A DNA stretch of 64,000 nt from Phragmites australis. Lineage: Eukaryota > Streptophyta > Magnoliopsida > Poales > Poaceae. Of this stretch, positions 48,767-59,749 are shown piece after piece (the stretch's first letter is position 1; every line of letters starts with the position of its first letter). Under the pieces are notes generated by a model. It made no database searches. It saw nothing but the letters and a program-made list of their open reading frames with translations, and had not been told where the DNA came from. Location of the stretch: positions 6,078,501 through 6,142,500 of the forward strand of contig NC_084923.1 of the NCBI RefSeq assembly GCF_958298935.1. The letters are read 5' to 3'. The position numbers and the translations under genes were made by a program.

Positions 48767-50082
48767 TGTAATGCCAAAAAAAAAAAAAAAACTGAAGCTG
48801 GGAAGAAGACAAACTCATCAGGTGTTTCTCGTACCTTAGAGACAAAGGAAAAAGACACTAGGATAAAGATTAACTGAACTGGGAAGTACACTAGCCATCA
48901 TGAGCATATGGCGTTGCATTGCACCTGGTCACACATGCACAAAAATTTGGCTTCTCCTAAACCAATTAAATAAAGCTTTCTAGCTATTGCTTGGCTTAAA
49001 GAAAGCCAGCAGACTGACCTCAAGACCTACAAACCTACTAGCTCCTAGGATCACCTATATGTACCGAAAGGCCATCCTTTCATTTTCTCAAAAGGCAACT
49101 GGATAAGCACGAGCTAACTGGACAGGTCCTTGCTTCCTATAAATAGCAGTGGTGGCCATGCTTGAGAGGACACGCCACACTGAAAATCAAACAACTTGTT
49201 CTGGGTAGAAAGCAAGGATCGTGAGAGTAAGAGGTAGCTCAGTGTTGGCCAACTGCGGTGCAGAGCAGGCAAGCGGACCACCCTAGTAGCTTATGCTCTC
49301 TCTTCGTGTTCTTACATTAATATATACATGCGTACCTTTTTACAATATGTATATTGTGTAGTTTATTTTGATTTTATGTTGTAAAATGCTGGTGTTACGA
49401 TAGCAAACATATTGTGTACCGATCACAGTTCAGGTGTGGGACTGTCTGAGTTCTCCACAGAGAATGACTCTTGTACAGAACAGAGTAATCGGTGATGGAT
49501 CCGTAGGAGCGACCGATACTAGTAAGTCAAGGTTGTCATTGCTCGTGGGATTAAGGGCTCAGCTCTGCTGGGACTTAGGTTCTAGTAGGGACTGCTGATG
49601 TTGGAGTACCTCTCTTAAGAGATTAAAAAGTGTGAAATTTCACCCCTGTGACTCCCGGGTTGGGAAGCTTGCGGTCATGTGTAACACCAGAGTTTTACCA
49701 AAGAAAAAAAAAACCCTTGTGAAATAATCTACTATTTTGTGTGTCTGTTGGCTGAGTGTGATTTATCGTACTCATCCTTGCTTTAATCTAATTTTTTTTG
49801 CAGCTGAAAGCAGTAATGGTCATGCCACCGAACCAATGTCGGGGCATGAAGACGAGCCATAGACGTAGCCAACGGGAGGGAAAAATAAATCCATCTAGTA
49901 GTTGATATATTTTCCACTTGATTATTTTAGCTTCCGCAATATCAGATGTAATAAATAGAGTAGTTTCAGAGGAGTTATTGATATAATGAAGTTTGAATTT
50001 CCATTTCAGCCTTACATGTTTATCAAAGTCCGTATAAACATGTGGCAACTGTTACTGCTGGACCCTATGTCGGGGCGTGACA
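48767..50082 (+). repeat. 3' LTR of the intact gypsy element
   Basis: 1316 bp, TGTAATGCC...GGGGCGTGACA, about 99.5 percent identical to 41068-42382 by eye. Followed by the duplication AAAGA. Confidence 0.93.
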
Positions 50083-52050
50083 AAAGAGGTAGCCCCTGGC
50101 ACGCTGTTGAATACGGCGGAGCTCAACGGGGTTGTCAGACTCCTCTGCCCCATTTAGAAAGGAAAGAAGGGAGGCCATCCAGTTCGGGAGTCCAATAAGC
50201 AAGACAGTGGTTCCAACGTCATCAGTGGTACGGGCCATCGACTTGTGGAGGACCTCAAAGAAGGCCCCGGAGAGGAGGGCTCCACTTCTGGCGGCAGCCT
50301 TGGCCAAGGCATCGGTCTCATGGTTGTCCACGTGCGGTTTGCTTAGCATTGAGATGCCTCGGAAGGACCCTTCAGCTCTACAGATGGCTTCGAGGTACTT
50401 CAGTAGGTCTGGATGCCAAGCCTGGAAGCCCTTGTCAACATGCCCATCAACAACCTGGGAGTCAGTTTTGACGACGAGTCTGGCGGCTCCTAAGGCTCGA
50501 GCCTTGCTGAGCCCCAGGAGGATAGCTTTGTATTCGATGATGTTGTTGGTTGTCTTGAACTCCAGGCGGGCAGTGAAGGTTTCTTGCTGGCCAGTCGGGG
50601 AGATGAGTACTGCCCAACCCTTGTGCCATTAGACATGTACACTCCGTCTGTGTATATTGTCCATACATCTTGGGGCGGAGTCTCCAGGGGCCCTGTAGAT
50701 GGGGGAGTCCACTCAACGAAGAAGTCTGCCAAGGGTTGTGACTTGATTGCTGTACGGGCCACAAACATTGCCGCAAAAGGTGCTAGTTTCACAACCCATT
50801 TGACTATACTTCCTATCACCTCCCAGTTATGAAACATATTGCCCAGTGTGTATGAGGTTGATACAGTGATATCGTGGGTGAGGAAGTAGTCCTAGAGCTT
50901 GCGGGAGGTTGTTAGAAGGGCATATGCCACCTTTTCTAGCTATGTATAGCGCGTCTTGGCCTCTGGTAGAGCCTCCAAAATGTAGTAAATCGCCCTCTGG
51001 ATAGAGCGGCCTTTCTTCTCGTCTTTCCGCATGAGTATGACACTTATAGCGGAGACGGATAAGTACAAGAGGAGCCCTTCACCAGGAAGGGGTATTAAGA
51101 GTGTCTTGAGGTTGGAGAGGTGGGCATTGAGGGCCTCGAAGGTGTCCTAGCACTTTGCTATCCATTTGAATGGCTCAGAGCCCCTCAGTGTTTTGAAGAA
51201 AGGAAGGTTGTGCTTGGCAGACTTGGTAAGAAAATAGTTTGGGGCTATGAGGCGACCGGCCAGGCGTTGGACCTCCTTTGAGTTGGTGGGGGTGCTATCT
51301 TTGTGCCGGCATGGATTTTGCCAGAGTTAGCCTCTATGCCTCGCTTTGAGATGAGGTACCCTAGCAACCTTCCAGCTTTGGCACCAAAGACACACTTCTC
51401 CAAGTTGAGCTGTACACCGGCGTTTGGGAGGCTATTGAAGGCCTCTTAAAGGTCAGCAATGTGGTTAACTTTGAGCTTATTTTTTATGACTATGTAATCA
51501 ACGTATGCCTCCACATTACGGCCTAGCTAGTGCTCCAGGATTTTGTGCACTAGGCGAGAAAAGGTGGCTCCGACATTTCAGAGGCGAAAGGGCATTCGAA
51601 TGTAGCAATATACCTCGAAGGGGGTGATGAACTTGGTCTTGCCCTCGTCTTCCGTGGCCATCCACACTTGGTGGTATCTTGACTACGCGTCTAGGAAATT
51701 CAACAACTCGTGACTTGTTTTGGAGTCCACCAGTTGGTCTCGAGGGCAGGATTTGTTAAGCATCGTGAAGTCAATGCACATGCGTCATTTTCTGTTAGGC
51801 TTGTTGAGCAGGACGGGGTTTGACAGCCACTCTGAGTGGATAATCTCCCAGATGACACTGGCTTTTAGAAGTTTCTGGAGTTCCTCCTTCGCGGCCTTCG
51901 CTCGCTCGGTGGACAGCTTGCGGAGCCCCTTGCGTACAAGACATGCATGTGGGTTCACTCGGAGGGCATGCTCGATGATGTGGCGGTCAACTCTGGGGAG
52001 GTCTTGCGGAGACCATGTGAAAATGTTGAAATTGTCCCTTAGGATGGTTG
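50083..52050 (-). pseudogene. Tat reverse transcriptase and RNase H, decayed
   Basis: Minus-strand pieces in order: RT with KGLRKLSTERAKAAKEELQK and MCIDFTMLNK near 51.8 kb, then the catalytic box, which reads EAYVDYIVI (51.5 kb); an aspartate of YVDD is replaced by Tyr. LNLEKCVFGAKAGRLLGYL follows. RNase H begins around 50.84 kb with PLADFFVEWTPPSTGPLE and WTIYTDGVY, then DNHETDALAKAAA and NPVELRRIQQRARGYL at the left edge. Many stops. Continues at 41067 and then 26470. Confidence 0.75.
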
Positions 52051-52063
52051 TGAGTTGGGATTC

Positions 52064-53681
52064 CTACTCTGGAGCGAGGTTTGCCCCGACCTGAAAAGCT
52101 CGGACAGGGTTCACCATACCTAACGGGACATGCTTGATGTCCCCCTCCGGCAGTGGCTTTGGAGGGCAACAATGCTTGAGGCACGCCAGAGGGGAGTCTT
52201 CGAGGGGTCCTTCAGCTACACTATGAACGTGGTGGCTATTGAGCGTGGAAGGGTGCCTGTACTCGATGCACATAGCCAGGTTTTGATCACCGTGGATGGA
52301 GATCAGCCCCTGGCGTCCAGGCATCTTCATGCAGAGGTAATGGTGATGGGAGATCGCTCTGAATTTGTTCAGGGTTCCCCAGCCTAGGATGACATCGTAT
52401 GCGTAGGTCACGCCCACAACGTCGAAGGTGACAATCTCAGTTGGCATGGCAGAGGCTTCACCGAAGGTGACTGGAAGCTCCATCTGACCCAAGGTGTCAA
52501 GGGGGGCCCATTGAACCCCTGAAGGGGCCTCCGAGCTGAAGAGAGCCAGCTCCATAGAATGCAGAGCTGGTTAAAGGCATGTATGAAGAGAATATCCATG
52601 AAAGTTCTTCCATCGATCGACACCCTTCGGATTTCAACTTCAGTGATGTCGGCAGTGATGACTAGAGCATCGATGTGAGGCAGTTCACCCCTATCACGTC
52701 GTCGTAGGTGAAGGTCACACGAGATTTGGCCCATCCAAGGACTTGGTGGTGGATGTTGGTTGCGCCGACATGGTGGGCCCCTTATGCGTAGTCTTGTTGC
52801 TGCCGCTTCGATGAGCCGCAGGAGGCTCCTCCTCCTGTGATGGCAAGGACCACCCGCCTGGCATGGTCCTCTTCGTCGATGTGTTGCACCATTGGTGGTG
52901 GAGGTGGAGGCGATAGAGCTAGCTGAGGAGGGTTTTGCAGGGCCAAGTGATTTACCTGGCGAGCTTCTTTTGGCCTACGTCCTCCGGGTCGCCTGTCGCC
53001 AGTCCTACCTCTTGTGGTGTGTGCCGCCTGTCTCTCGAGGTATTCCTCTTGGAATATCACGAGTATTCGACAATCTTCGGTATTGTGGGCACGCCTAACC
53101 CCATGCAGAGTGCACCAATATTCTTCTTTCGCTGCCAACCCAGGGCGCGCTGCCTCCTGAGGAAGGATCCGGAGTGTCACCAGCCGTGCCCCCTAGGATG
53201 GGTTGGTTTCGAAGCCCCTTGCATATCGTTGATGTTGTGGATGTTGCACCACTGTCGTTGCTGGGGCCGGCACGATCTAGAGCCCTCAGCATCCTCGGAG
53301 CTCTTTTTGTCGACGAAGGTGGTGGGGCATGTGAGGACCCCACCTACGAGGTTGGCCTTTCGAACTCGACGCAGGGGGTCGTGGTAGCATACATGATCCC
53401 TCGACAGAGCCGTTACTCCTCTGTGCGTGCGTACTTCTCGAACTTGCACATGAGGTTGCTCATCGAGCGTACAGGGTGTCAATGCAGTCTATTGAAGAAG
53501 GGCTCGAAGTTTAGACCTTGGGTAGCTGTGTCGATGACCGATGAATCTGAGATGCCTTTTATCTAGGCCTTGATTTAGGCAAACCTCCGAATGTATACAC
53601 CACTGACTTGGATAGGAGAGCGCCTGGAGGATGGTTCTAACAATTGCGTAGATGGTGATGACAGCGTTGAAGACATTGCAG
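52064..53681 (-). pseudogene. Tat gag end and protease, decayed
   Basis: Minus-strand frames 53740-53489 and 53180-52782 hold the C-terminal gag: WCTLHGVRRAHNTEDCRIL (a Cys/His zinc motif), ARQVNHLAL and ITGGGASCGSSKRQQQ. The protease region follows (52734-52408): HIDALVITADITEVEIRRVS, IDGRTFMDILFIHAFNQL; the expected active-site triplet is altered. The run into RT is DVVGVTYAYDVILGWGTLN (52555-52064). Gag is cut at 53682 by the SIRE-like LTR, so its N-terminus and the 5' LTR are missing. Confidence 0.68.
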
Positions 53682-55266
53682 TGTGTAGCATCTAGGCCCC
53701 TAAGAAAGAGGTAAGAGTTTCGGTGATTAATGACAACCATATCACTGTGACTAACGTTTGAGCTTTTGAGCAGTGTAAAGGATAAAGAAAAACTTATTTG
53801 ACAATGATGCCTTGATACTCTTGCCCGTTAAAAAGCTTATATGGACGATCAAAGGACCGAAACTTGAAGGATAAGGATCTTCTAGATCTAAGTGTCATAA
53901 GGAGATGAAGGACACTTAGAGTAGTATAGGTTCCATTTCTATTTAGTCTTTTGACCGTACTATAAAGAGGGGTTAAGAGTTGTAGCTTGACCTAGGTGAG
54001 TCTAGACATAGTCGATGTACACTTGTGACTTTCTATTGCTAGGTTAACCTCAAAAAGCTTTTGGCTCCGAATCTAGAAGATAGAACTCAAAATGGTTTTG
54101 AAATAGATAAATTCAGCGAAACTTCAATTCACCGGATGATCCTCTGTATCAAGAGTGAGTTCACCGGAGCAAATTCCTAAGAGTTCTGACTTGAAAAATT
54201 GTTGAAGACCACGCCGGATAGTCCGGCGTTAGAGAGGTGAGAACAACGGAGAAATAGAAAGTAGTGAAGTCCATAACTAATTCCACTCACCGGATGGTCC
54301 GGCGTAGCAAAGCGTGATCACCAGATGAATTTACACAGAGAGGTTGCAAACTATCATCTGGCCCATTTCAATGCGCCGGATGATCCGCCGTAGGTCCGGA
54401 TTAATCACCGGAGGTGTAACGGCTAATGGAACAATTAACGGCTATTTTGTCAGAAGTATTAGCACCGGATATTCCAATGTAAAGCATGTTATTCACACCG
54501 GACCTTCCGACGTTAAGAAAAAGTTCTGGGTTGTTAGGCAACGGCTAATTTTCGATCCTTAGCCTATAAATACCCACCCATTTGGACCTCTCAGTATCTC
54601 TTGCGATCCTGTAGTAGCTCATACGCTTGGTGTGTCATTTAGAAGCAAGAGAGAGAGAGCACTTGTGTCAATTCTAAGTTCTTAGTTGAAGATTAAGGAC
54701 TTCTTTGAGTGCTTGAAGAGTAACAAGTGTGCATCTAGCTGTTGTCTAGGCTTGGTCTTTATCAAGTGAAGCTTGAGGCTTGTTACTCTTGGTGGTTGGC
54801 AACACCTAGACGGTCTTGGTGATCGGGGGATTTCTCGGTGAGCTCTTGGAGGAATTGTGGGAGCACCGAGAAAAGATGATGTACTTGGTTTGATACCCGC
54901 CAATCCGGAGATGGAGAAGGGGTAATCAAGAGGAAGCATTTGAGCCTTGGTGACTCAAGGGGGAGCTACATCCTTGGTGGATGCTCCAACGAGGACCAGG
55001 GGGAAGTGCCAACTTCTCGAAACCTCGGGAAAAAATCGGTGTTCTCTTCTCCAACTATTTACTTTCCCGTATCTTACTTTGAGCATCGTTGCTATTGCAA
55101 GTTCTTCTTTAAGAATTCTCTCTCTTGGTCATTTTGCTTAAATTAGTTATATTGTACTAGTTTAAATCCCATAGTCGCATTCCATTTTAGTTTTATTTGC
55201 TTAAACGGTAGAAGTTTTAATTAATATCCCAATTCAACCCTCCTCTTGGGCTATTCGATCCTTTCA
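53682..55266 (+). mobile_element. solo LTR, SIRE/Maximus-like copia family, at the Tat/copia boundary
   Basis: TGTGTAGCATCTAGGCCCCT...CCTCTTGGGC...CCTTTCA, 1585 bp, equal in length and orientation to 17871-19455. It carries CCGGATRGTCCGGCG palindromic blocks (54210-54510) and a TATA-like CCTATAAATACCC near 54563. The left neighbour is Tat gag, the right neighbour copia gag, and the flanks share no duplication. It therefore marks a deletion or recombination junction. Confidence 0.68.
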
Positions 55267-55461
55267 CAATGATGTACAAAGCAGTGGTAGTAGAGGAAGC
55301 ACAAGAAGGATATCTATCTCCGATGACATCATGTAAGTCCAAGGATCACCGTTACCTTCGGTTGTATTGCCGATTTTCATCCTTGGTTGTCCTTCTTTGT
55401 TCTGTTCATCAGCCTTCTTTGTTCTTGCTTCTTCCTCATTTGTTCGTGTGGTGTTATCCAT
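55267..55461 (-). pseudogene. copia gag, N-terminal fragment
   Basis: The minus-strand frame from ATG 55461 starts MDNTTRTNEEEARTKKAD, hydrophilic like the N-terminus of related copia gags, and runs into the nest border at 55267. The remainder of gag lies at 15394 and leftward. It sits 49 bases inside the 5' LTR, as expected. Confidence 0.6.
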
Positions 55462-55490
55462 GATGCTCGGTCCTTCTCCTTTTTTGTCGA

Positions 55491-55509
55491 GCATGTGCTG
55501 ATAACGTAT
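55491..55509 (-). other. copia primer-binding region
   Basis: Minus strand ATACGTTATCAGCACATGC directly follows the 5' LTR. The TTATCAG core suggests a diverged initiator tRNA-Met site. Confidence 0.5.
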
Positions 55510-55701
55510 TGATGTATAGTGTAAACAAAGAGTAGACCCAGAGCAAGAACTGATAAATTGATTGTTTATTCCATTGATATAATTATATATATACACACGT
55601 TGAAAGGGTATGTTTGTGCCCGTTCGGAAGTCATCCTTTCGAACAGGCAACTCACATCAAGGGACATTGGCAACCGTAGGAAGTTGATCGAGTTTACAAC
55701 A
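55510..55701 (-). repeat. copia 5' LTR
   Basis: 192 bp, partner of 10438-10621 (TG...CA, shared GTTCGGAAG, GGGACATTGGCAAC and AGTTGATCGAGTT). Followed by CATCT at 55702-55706, the same five bases that precede the other LTR at 10433-10437. Confidence 0.82.
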
Positions 55702-55706
55702 CATCT

Positions 55707-58200
55707 AAAAATTGCACATGCATGCTTTAGACTTATGACATACATATCATTTTTATAAAAAAAAAAGTCTAAATATGAGTATTTTATTCTATTTTTGAAC
55801 TTTTTTATCTAGACTGGTAATATTTATCTGTGACCCACTTCAATATGTAGCAAAAACAGAGGATGCATTTAATAAATAATCTATTTGTTTATCTGCCTCT
55901 TAAGTTTAGTTATGTAAGTAATTTTGTGAAAAAATATAAGCAAATTAGAATAGATCTGTGAGCAATTTAAGAAATAAGTTAAGATAATTCAGATCGGGTG
56001 TTCAACAATTTTTTGAACAAATTAGAATTATTCAAATGCAATATCAGATCTAGTTACTACATATTTTTAATAAAAAAGATAATAATTTTGCTGCAAGCAA
56101 ATTTCAGAAAAGAAAATTGGTTCAAACTCAAAAGTAATTTTATATACTTTCAAAAGTAAAATAAATACACGTTCTATAAAATTAAAGCATGTCACGCGTG
56201 CAGTTTTTAGATTTTAGCATCAAAATTATTGTTGCACTTTGGTTAGGTAAACAATTCTGCCGCGCTTTGTCCAGCCACTGACTTCTAGGTGGAAGGCATA
56301 GGGAATTTTGCCAAAGTTGTGGCTGCGCCAAACGGATTTCCAACTTGTAACCTTGCTTAACTCGAACATGACCTTGTTTTCTTTTGTTGGGTCGCATGGG
56401 ATAGGCATCCTGACAGCATATTCGACGTGATAAAACGCATTGACTTACCTTGACTCTTTTTTTTTTTGGGTCGACTTACCTTGACTCCTACCTCACTCTG
56501 ATTAAAAAAGTTGTTGCAACTTGCAAGTGGACCAGAGCTGGACTTTCGCATGTCCCTCCATTATTCTGAAAACGAGTCGGCGCAACACTCCCGGCATAAA
56601 ATAGCGGCACGATTGACGCGGCAACCCACCCTCGAGAAGGAAACGAGCCAATTGAGTCCACAAAGAAACATAATTTTGGTACCATTTTTTTTTTGTGTCG
56701 TTGCACTACGCCGGTACGAGCCGTGGCCCATCAGGTCACGCGGTTTCGTGGTCCGATTCAGCGAGCCGGTCAATGCGGCGGGGTCAGCTCAGCGCAGCCC
56801 AGCCGGTTTCCGTGAAACAACTGCGGCACCTGGCGAGATCGAGCAAGATCGCTGGCATGTGGCATGTGACCGAGCCCGCCGGAGTTTTAGACCTCGCGAA
56901 TTAGATTCCTGATAGATTGATAGATTGTAGGTATATACGTGAGAATATTTAACCTTTTGTCACTCTATCGGAGTGACAATAAGGATGACAAATAGATCTT
57001 TCTGAGTTTAATGATAAATTTGTCACTCTGCTAAATAGCAGTGACAAAAAATCAAATACCCTATATACATATGTTCAATCGTATTATACGTTTTTATATA
57101 TTAGGATGTAGAGATCTCTAATCTATCTCTAACGTGAGTCTTTACGAGATAGTATATATGCGTATATATGCTGTGTGAGTTTAGTATGCATCGGATGATG
57201 CGTGTATTACACTTTTAAAAAACTGTAGCCCCTGGCTTTTGGCGACCCAGGGTACGTCGTCGTGGTGTCATGCTCCCGTCACCCGCTTTCCCTCTCTGCT
57301 CTCGCGTGTCAACTTCGTAGGGACAGAAGTGTCTTGAGACAGCTCGGCGATTGGACAGCGTGCCCAACATCTGATCAGGTGGTGTGATACACATGTCCAC
57401 CATGACTGCCTTAATCACACAATCAGTAGCACAAGTACTGTACTTTTTTTAAAATTAAATTCAAGCACTGTACTACCACTATTTGCTCCTTAATCACCTG
57501 AGGACAGTACACGTAAGTTACCGACTCAAGCAACATTTTACGCTTGTGGGCTTGATTGTCAAAACTCAAAAGCTGTGTCTATTGGACCGACAAAAGACTC
57601 GGTATTATAAATACGGTCTAAACACGATATGATTTGAGAGATAGCTGAGTCGGATTGGTATGGCATGTCTCGTTAGACTATATCTAGGTCGATGCCACAG
57701 CATGTTGTGTCGACACGGCTTGATCCGATTAAGCCTCATCATTGCTTATCCCATCACCGCCATGCCTTTGCCTCAGTCGCCCCACCTCGCCGCTCCTTCC
57801 TTGCCATATCACCACCACACTGTCCCGCCACATCGCCACCACACTCTACCACCCAACACAGCACGTTGTGCCGTGGGCATGCCCAGATCATACCATAGAC
57901 CGAGTCTTTAGCATATAGTTCAGCATGATATGATTCAATTAGTTAGCTAAATTTGACATACTGTATGCTAGCTGGCCGTCCTAAGAGGCTCAATTGGCCA
58001 TGTCTGGCTTGTCGGCACCATTTTCGAAGCCAAGGGAGGGAGGGGTAACACTATCAGCTTAAGTACGTAAGTCTTGTTTGTTGTACTAGTTAAAAACCTA
58101 ATGCGCTGCAGTTTTGGTGATCTTTTCTGAAGATTAGGTACAGCGTACAATCTGTAGTATTATCAGGATCCACACCTAAAGACCAAGACAATTCGTTCTA
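55707..58200. other. intergenic DNA, no gene recognised
   Basis: AT-rich to about 56.4 kb. A GC-richer block at 56.5-56.9 kb has overlapping open frames in several phases but no known motif. A CACGG/CATG-rich stretch at 57.6-57.9 kb resembles low-grade dispersed repeats. Nothing could be assigned a function. Confidence 0.5.
56958..57047. other. two adjacent hairpins with TGTCACT/AGTGACA stems
   Basis: TGTCACTC and GAGTGACA around a short TATCG loop (about 56958-56980). Then TTTGTCACT and AGTGACAAA around CTGCTAAATAGC (about 57017-57047). The stems share the same heptamer, so the pair may be the ends of a tiny element. Confidence 0.55.
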
Positions 58201-58227
58201 GACCAAGACAATTCGTTCAAGGACGTA

Positions 58228-58434
58228 AGACATTTTATTTTAAAAAGTTATTAAATTAATTTTTTAAATATATTATCAGTTACTGTAAAATTAATATTAT
58301 ATTAAAAATATTTTGAAATATAAATCTATTGAAACAAATTTTGTCTTACATATAATTTAACTAATTATTAATTAAAATTTATAAAATTTAATTTTATCTA
58401 AATAAAATATGTCTTATATTTTTAAACGGAGGAG
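58228..58434. mobile_element. diverged Stowaway-like MITE
   Basis: The right end is TTTTTAAACGGAGGAG, the complement of the grass Stowaway start (CTCC..CCGTTT), with ATATGTCTTATATTT inside. The left end has GTAAGACATTTTATTTTA in the opposite sense. The interior is very AT-rich and largely self-complementary. The left terminus is eroded. Confidence 0.5.
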
Positions 58435-59700
58435 AATCAGTCTATCCAAACTCCAAAATATCTCACCTCACGGGGAACTTTTCGAGACCATGCACACGTA
58501 GATCCATCAGGATCCTAATTACTCCGTCTGGAGAAGCAGCTGAGCAGATAAAGAAATACACTAAATGCTGTGTCTTGCTTGAAGGAAATGCATCGGTGTT
58601 ATTTGAGAAGGTCGCGTGGGGAGAAACGGGAAGCAATAATTAAGTGAGACCATTAGCTATTAAGTATAAGTCGAATACACATACACACTTAATGTCTTCT
58701 TTATACTTTTGTATCGATGCAGCTGGCCATGATATTTTTAAAGTACAAGTCGAAAATACATATACACCTACACATGTACACTTATGCCCATATATATTCA
58801 CGTGCATATATATAGCACACATATAAATAAGATTGGATATATAACCTCATGTGCACATGCTTTGACCATTAAACACATTCCTCTCAAGGTTTAATTAAAA
58901 AATTACGAGTAGTCATGCCAAGTCTAAAAGTCAAATTCAAATGGGGACATCCTAACCATATCACAGCCGAGACGAATCCTTCTTACACTTGGGTGTGTTT
59001 GGTTCTTTGGATAAATTTTTATAGAGCTGCATCGTATAAGCAAGTTGATATGAGTTATATTATTGAAAATAAGAGTGTTTGATTGATTGTATTTATCTGA
59101 TATGAGTTTCTATTTAGTTGACTGAATTTGAGATTATATAAACAGATGTAAGAGTTAAAATTATGTTTAATTACTCGTATAAAGATTATTCTATGGCACT
59201 AGACTATAGAGTGAAGCTTAACTTCTAAAGCATAAACGGATGTAAGACTAGCCCCAAGAGATTCCCTTCAAGGGTCGTATTTCTGTCGTGAAGGAATTTT
59301 GTTTCCTTCAGCGCTGCAACGGTTTCACTTCACGATTTTCGTCACAACGGGATTCCAATGATCATTCCCTTCAAGACGGGATTATCTCTCCTTTTACTTC
59401 GCGATTCCCCGAAAAGAAGCTGTTAGAGATAAGAGAAAGTAAAAAAAAAATGAGAACGAGAAAAAAAATCGAGAAGGAAACGAAATAAAAAGGATATGAT
59501 TGAAGATGATCTAAGAGTAAAATTCAAGACAAATGAGCTTGTTTGAATGAGCAAATATATAGCATAAACTACACTAGACTATAGAGTAAAGCTTAACTCC
59601 TAGACTAAAATGAGATATACATTTGCATCCGTAAATCAAATTAAAATAATAAATATAAACAATTAAATATGTTTTCTTTTTAATATTATACGTATACACC
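58435..59700. other. intergenic DNA with dispersed repeat fragments
   Basis: A motif CACTAGACTATAGAGTGAAGCTTAACT occurs near 59197 and again, slightly changed, near 59571. Between them lies a block (about 59250-59545) starting CCCCAAGAGATTCCCTTC, which looks like a short non-coding element. No coding sequence recognised. Confidence 0.4.
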
Positions 59701-59749
59701 GAGACCAGAGGATTAGGCAACCAACACACCTGGGCTTCCTCTACATCGC

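Larger units (their letters stand above)
41068..50082 (+). mobile_element. intact Ty3/gypsy chromovirus-like element with an extra ORF before gag
   Basis: A 9.0-kb element with LTRs of 1315 and 1316 bp, primer-binding site, an extra ORF, a full gag-pol frame, a polypurine tract and the 5-bp duplication AAAGA (41063-41067 and 50083-50087). At least five substitutions and two homopolymer length changes separate the LTRs by eye, so it is young but older than the element at 29059-40360. It inserted in the Tat RNase H/integrase linker. No disabling mutation was found, so it may be autonomous. Confidence 0.93.
15400..53681 (-). mobile_element. decayed Ty3/gypsy element of Tat type, multiply interrupted
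   Basis: Minus-strand order from right to left: gag (53.68-52.78 kb), protease, RT, RNase H (to 50088), a 31-bp island at 41037-41067, then integrase (26.47-25.65 kb) and a long 3' region with tandem repeats and plus-strand ORFs. A Tat lineage placement (RIRE2/Grande-like) follows from the gag end, the integrase without chromodomain, and the opposite-strand 3' ORF of the putative gypsy-type transposon family (PF04195). A likely 3' LTR lies at the left end. The 5' LTR is absent: gag stops at a foreign solo LTR at 53682. Frames are broken throughout. Confidence 0.75.
10438..55701 (-). mobile_element. decayed Ty1/copia LTR retrotransposon hosting the whole nest
   Basis: Two related short LTRs (184 and 192 bp) face the same way, read on the minus strand from TGTT to ATACATCA. 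The outer flanks are both CATCT (10433-10437 and 55702-55706), the expected 5-bp target duplication. The internal parts follow the copia order on the minus strand: gag start (55461-55267), gag (about 15394-14865), zinc knuckle, protease, integrase, reverse transcriptase and RNase H (to about 10880). The LTRs differ at roughly a fifth of positions or more by eye and every domain has stops, so this is the oldest layer. About 40 kb of later insertions split its gag. Confidence 0.82.

Noticed and set aside
17871..55266. The two 1585-bp SIRE-like LTRs as the pair of one 37-kb element
   Set aside because: Same orientation and length, but the DNA between them is Tat and gypsy sequence and has no SIRE gag-pol. 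The left copy interrupts a frame that resumes on its other side. Two solo LTRs are the simpler reading.
56511..56912. Protein gene in the GC-richer block near 56.7 kb
   Set aside because: Three overlapping frames of similar length, no splice-supported continuation and no recognisable motif.
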